From contig CP136571.1 of the NCBI GenBank assembly GCA_035192965.1, forward strand, positions 3,180,501 through 3,244,500: 64,000 bases of DNA, in the 5' to 3' direction. Both the position numbers and the translations under genes were made by a program. Below, piece by piece: positions 61,436-64,000 of this stretch. The notes under the pieces are model-generated. The model worked only from the letters and a program-made list of their open reading frames with translations, made no database searches and was not told the DNA's origin. The stretch comes from Fuscovulum sp. (GTDB taxonomy: Bacteria > Pseudomonadota > Alphaproteobacteria > Rhodobacterales > Rhodobacteraceae). The first letter of the stretch is position 1. Each line of letters opens with the position of its first letter.

Positions 61436-61512
61436 GGACTCCCTACGCCAGCATGATCTGGTTCAGGTTCAAAGGGTGCTTCTCAGCCCGGTGTCCCGGA
61501 CGCCCCTGTCGC
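61436..61512 (-). ncRNA. TPP riboswitch (THI element)
   Basis: On the minus strand the conserved core is clear: GGGCTGAGA, then ACCCTTTGAACCTGA, CAGATCATGCTGGCGTAGGGA. These are the pyrimidine-binding and diphosphate-binding arms of the TPP aptamer. It ends about 70 nt before the thiM start, so high thiamine diphosphate should reduce expression of thiM-thiE-thiD-SDR. The region between aptamer and thiM contains GC-rich DNA that could mask the ribosome-binding site. Confidence 0.95.
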
Positions 61513-61822
61513 AGCGCGAAAGTCCAAGCAGCGCCAGAAAATGTCAAGAAGCGCGCGGCACTTGGCCCATGAAAAAAGAACCCCGCGCATCGACCACTGG
61601 CCGCCTCAAAACAATGCCAGCCGGGCCCTTATCGTGGAGATAACTGTCCAAAGCAGCCAATTTCGCTCAACCTTCCCGTGGAGTTTTCAGAAAATCGGCA
61701 TGGGTTCGGGCAAGGTTGGCCAACCAACCACGCAGTCCCCGGGAAGGATCGATCAAAGCAAGAAGTGGCGGTGCTGTCAGACGAATGCGAACCAGTCTCC
61801 GTTTCTCAATCCCACCTTTCGA
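61513..61822. other. 310-bp region without a gene, upstream of the thi riboswitch
   Basis: No gene or familiar signal is seen. Base composition is less GC-rich than the surroundings and no reading frame has the local codon pattern. The part nearest the riboswitch should hold the thi promoter. The rest adjoins the transposase fragment and is probably insertion debris. Confidence 0.45.
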
Positions 61823-62026
61823 TCAGGCAGTTAGAAAGCCGTGCCAATCGGCAATAGCAGCGGCGCGGGTCTGCTTGTCGGTGTTGCGGCACTGCAGGTG
61901 GCGCTCCTTTGGAAAGTGGTTGTGGACTGAGGCATCGACCGAGGCGAACTTCAGTGGCGTTCGCATGCGCCGGAACCGCAACATCGCCGGATCTCTTCGT
62001 CCGAAAGGGAGGTGCGGGTTCTCGGC
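61823..62026 (-). pseudogene. 3' end of an IS6-family transposase gene, truncated
   Basis: A minus-strand frame ending at 61823 reads AENPHLPFGRRDPAMLRFRRMRTP, then KFASVDASVHNHFPKERHL and RAAAIADWHGF before the stop. These are the last 65 or so residues of IS6-type transposases (the usual text is ENSHLPFRRRERAMLRFRRMR and HASVHNHFNQERHL). The first DDE residues and most of the gene are missing, and no matching terminal inverted repeats are seen, so it is a relic. Confidence 0.75.
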
Positions 62027-62250
62027 AAGGTAGTAGAACCAGTGACCGATATCGCAACAATCGCCGCGTCCACTGCAGAGCATCACCGCTAGGCGAATGA
62101 GCTAAGGGACAGTCTTATTGTAGCGAAAGGGCGAACGTTTTACCACGCGGCCTAGTCAAAGCGACGGCTTGTCATGCGGCAAGCAATGTTCTTCTGAAAG
62201 CGCTCCTTCCATCAATGAGACTGACATGGCAGCTTTAACTAGTGCGAGCT
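62027..62250. other. 224-bp region between transposase relic and GntR-type gene
   Basis: No gene is seen. It has lower GC than most of the window and carries the sequence downstream of the GntR-type gene. No terminator with a U-tract was found. Together with the relic it marks an old insertion or rearrangement boundary. Confidence 0.4.
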
Positions 62251-62976
62251 TCAACGCGCATTTATGAGCTTTGACATACCTGCGGCTGCAAGGTCTTCCT
62301 GACCCCTTTCGACTGCGTTTATCACCTCGTAATACTCTGCTTCCACTGCTTGGGCGAGACCTTCGGGGGGTGCCCTGCCGTCACTTGTTAAGCGCCTTTG
62401 AACTGCGACCGCGATGCCGAATTCCATGATGGAAGAAGCCGCTCGCAGGAAGGGATTGCCAGAGGCCTCGGTCAACAGGCGGTGGATTTCGAAGAGGGCA
62501 AGGGCAAAAGGTTCAGGCTGATGCGCCAGCACGGATTGCTGGTTCAGCCAGTAATGCATCAGCCGCAGATGTTCTGCTTCTCGGTTTCGGGCGGCGAGGC
62601 GGGCGGCTTGTAGCTCGAGGCTTTCGCGGATCACGTCGAAGGCGGCCAGAAAGGCGGGGGAGGGACCGCTTTCGAGCTTCCAGGAAAGCACTTGCCGGTC
62701 AAACAGGTTCCAGCGTGATTGTGGCAGCACGCGGGTGCCGACCTTGGCCCGTGCCTCGACAAGGCCTTTCGCCTCCAGCGTTTTCAACGCCTCTCGCAGC
62801 ACGGTGCGCGAGACACCGAAGCGATCCATCATTTCGGCGTCACCCGGCAGGCTTGAGCCCACGGGCATCTCGCCTGCGACGATCGCGCGCCCAACCTCGT
62901 TTATCACATAGGAATGGAAGTTCCGCGCCGATTGCCGCCCGGAGAGCGTGCGGATCAGGCTCCCGGGTTCGCTCAT
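62251..62976 (-). CDS. GntR-family regulator, FadR subfamily
   Basis: A 241-residue regulator. The N-terminal winged helix has AIVAGEMPVGSSLPGDAEMMDRFGVSRTVLREALKTLEAKGLVEARAKVGTRV. The C-terminal FCD ligand domain (about 95-235) holds histidines expected to bind a metal. WNLFDRQVLSW is typical of members that control sugar-acid and galactonate-type operons. It lies 18 nt after the sugar ABC permease gene in the same direction, so it probably regulates that transporter. Confidence 0.9.
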   Translation of the reverse strand: MSEPGSLIRTLSGRQSARNFHSYVINEVGRAIVAGEMPVGSSLPGDAEMMDRFGVSRTVLREALKTLEAKGLVEARAKVGTRVLPQSRWNLFDRQVLSWKLESGPSPAFLAAFDVIRESLELQAARLAARNREAEHLRLMHYWLNQQSVLAHQPEPFALALFEIHRLLTEASGNPFLRAASSIMEFGIAVAVQRRLTSDGRAPPEGLAQAVEAEYYEVINAVERGQEDLAAAGMSKLINAR

Positions 62977-62994
62977 CTCATCAGATCCAAGGGC

Positions 62995-63954
62995 TTAGTT
63001 GCGTCGCGTCCCGGCCCGGAAGACGAGCCGTTGCAACACGATGAACATAAACAAAAGCACGCCGACGACAATCTTGGTCCACCAACTCGACAAGGTTCCA
63101 TCAAAGACGATGTAGGTCTGCACCAGTCCTTGTAGCATCACGCCGATGAAGGTGCCTGCCACAAAGCCATATCCGCCCGTCAAAAGCGTGCCGCCAATCA
63201 CCACGGCGGCGATGGCATCAAGCTCTACCCCCAAGGCATTCAGTGAGTATCCGGCCGAGGTATATAGCGAAAATACAACACCGGCGAGGCCTGCAAGACC
63301 GGAGGAAAGAGCGTAGATCGCAATCGTCGTCCGCGCCACGGGCACGCCCATCAGCGCGGCAGAAGTTTCCGATCCACCAAGCGCATAGACGTTGGACCCG
63401 AAGCGCGTGCGATGTGCCAGAAGAATGGCCGCGGCAAAGACGGCCAACATGATCATGCCAATCACCGTCAGACGCCCCCCCCCCGGCATCAGGATGTAGC
63501 TTTTGGAAACGGATGAGAAAAACTCGTGCTGGATTCCGATGCTGTCGGGCGAAAGGACCGATGCCCCGCCTCGCGCCAGGAACATGCCCGCCAGAGTGAC
63601 AATGAAGCTTGGGACCCGCAGGTAATGGATCGCCGCCCCCATGATCGCCCCAAACAGAGCGGCTACGGTCAGAGCAATGGCAAAGGCCAGTAGCGGATGC
63701 AGATTCAGCCACATGATCAGCACGGCAATCAGCACGGTCGTAAAGCCGATAACCGCACCCACCGAAAGGTCGATCCCACCCGACAGGATCACGAAGGTCA
63801 TCCCAACCGCAGCGATCCCCATAAAGGCGTTGTCGGTCAGGAAATTGCCCAAAACGCGAGTGGACAGCATCCCGGGGTGCTGGATCACGGCCAGAAGATA
63901 GGCGAACAGAAAGATTGCCGTGGTGGCAAGAAGCGGACGCAGGCTGCGGTTCAT
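62995..63954 (-). CDS. yjfF: Sugar ABC transporter permease, YjfF-like
   Basis: A 319-residue permease of the ribose/galactofuranose group (BPD_transp_2) with about eight to ten helices. DNAFMGIAAVGMTFVILSGGIDLSVGAVIGFTTVLIAVLIM closely resembles YjfF of the E. coli galactofuranose transporter YtfQRT-YjfF. The conserved loop is in RFGSNVYALGGSETSAALMGVPVARTTIAIYALS. Its start overlaps the stop of an upstream gene (ATGA), expected to be the partner permease. The neighbouring GntR-type gene is probably its regulator. Confidence 0.92.
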   Translation of the reverse strand: MNRSLRPLLATTAIFLFAYLLAVIQHPGMLSTRVLGNFLTDNAFMGIAAVGMTFVILSGGIDLSVGAVIGFTTVLIAVLIMWLNLHPLLAFAIALTVAALFGAIMGAAIHYLRVPSFIVTLAGMFLARGGASVLSPDSIGIQHEFFSSVSKSYILMPGGGRLTVIGMIMLAVFAAAILLAHRTRFGSNVYALGGSETSAALMGVPVARTTIAIYALSSGLAGLAGVVFSLYTSAGYSLNALGVELDAIAAVVIGGTLLTGGYGFVAGTFIGVMLQGLVQTYIVFDGTLSSWWTKIVVGVLLFMFIVLQRLVFRAGTRRN

Positions 63955-64000
63955 TGTGGATTTCCGGGGCGGCCGTCAGGACGGCGGCGGAACACCCGCG
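63951..64000 (-). CDS. C-terminal end of the upstream gene, probably the partner permease (YtfT-like)
   Basis: On the minus strand a frame entering from the right edge ends RVFRRRPDGRPGNPQ with TGA overlapping the yjfF start by ATGA. Basic C-terminal tails are usual for these permeases and ytfT normally precedes yjfF, but only 15 residues are visible, so the identity rests on gene order. Confidence 0.5.
   Translation of the reverse strand, partial: RVFRRRPDGRPGNPQ

Noticed and set aside
1-64000. tRNA, rRNA, CRISPR array, prophage, replication origin
   Set aside because: No tRNA-like cloverleaf, rRNA stretch, regularly spaced repeat array, capsid gene or DnaA-box cluster was noticed on either strand; small tRNAs could still be missed by eye.

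Overview
The window looks like chromosomal DNA of a GC-rich alphaproteobacterium of the Rhodobacteraceae (Roseobacter/Rhodobacter group). The grounds are an alphaproteobacterial SspB, the fumC-DUF4169-ribbon-helix-helix gene string, a rhodobacteral-type acyl-homoserine-lactone synthase, a large RNase E with an acidic Ala/Pro-rich tail, and a trimethylamine (TMA) / trimethylamine N-oxide (TMAO) degradation cluster of the kind known from Ruegeria. The genus cannot be fixed from the sequence alone. No rRNA, tRNA or CRISPR array was seen.

Layout. 1-13.4 kb: housekeeping genes (lysC, ptsP, EcsC-like, GNAT, flavin reductase, membrane protein, mtnP, M15 peptidase, apt, chrA, sspB, fumC and three small proteins). 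13.4-17.3 kb: a pair of compound inverted repeats, a cytochrome P450 translationally coupled to a membrane serine hydrolase, ccdA and a TusA-like protein. 17.3-24.5 kb: rne, a DctB/DctD-like two-component system whose regulator lacks the GAFTGA loop, and purQ. 24.5-38.4 kb: the methylated-amine cluster: tdm, an EamA permease, a GlxA-type AraC regulator, the dimethylamine monooxygenase genes (DUF3445 heme subunit, reductase, DmmA), a GcvT-like protein, an APC permease, a 54-aa membrane protein, amtB and tmm. 38.8-43.6 kb: a signalling block with a REC/degenerate-GGDEF protein, a LuxI-type synthase, a hypothetical protein, a histidine kinase, an Hpt protein and a single-domain response regulator. 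43.8-51.5 kb: a LuxR-type regulator divergent from a PotABCD-type polyamine ABC transporter, a carbon-nitrogen hydrolase and a trimethylamine-dehydrogenase-family flavoprotein whose pocket residues look like histamine dehydrogenase. 51.9-58.3 kb: a phosphoethanolamine transferase, a second Fe-S flavoprotein oxidoreductase, an AI-2E family protein and a DUF4010/MgtC-like protein. 58.4-61.5 kb: a TPP-riboswitch-controlled thiM-thiE-thiD-SDR operon. 61.5-62.2 kb: a scar containing the 3' end of an IS6-family transposase gene. 62.2-64 kb: a GntR/FadR regulator and a YjfF-like sugar ABC permease.

How the parts work together. In the methylated-amine cluster Tmm oxidises TMA to TMAO, Tdm splits TMAO to dimethylamine and formaldehyde, and the heme-dependent monooxygenase demethylates dimethylamine to methylamine. 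GcvT-type domains can pass the one-carbon unit to tetrahydrofolate and AmtB handles ammonium. A GGAAACAAATTT-like element, on the gene-sense strand, recurs upstream of several transcription units of this cluster, including an identical 12-mer upstream of amtB and of the APC permease. No tmoXWV transporter or methylamine-utilisation genes (gmaS and partners) lie in the window. The Pot/flavoprotein cluster is probably a separate uptake and oxidation route for a cationic amine.

The features judged most worth following are the amine-dehydrogenase locus with its 16-bp palindromic operator candidate, the shared element of the methylated-amine cluster, the small AmtB-linked membrane protein, the GAFTGA-less regulator and the compound hairpin repeats.
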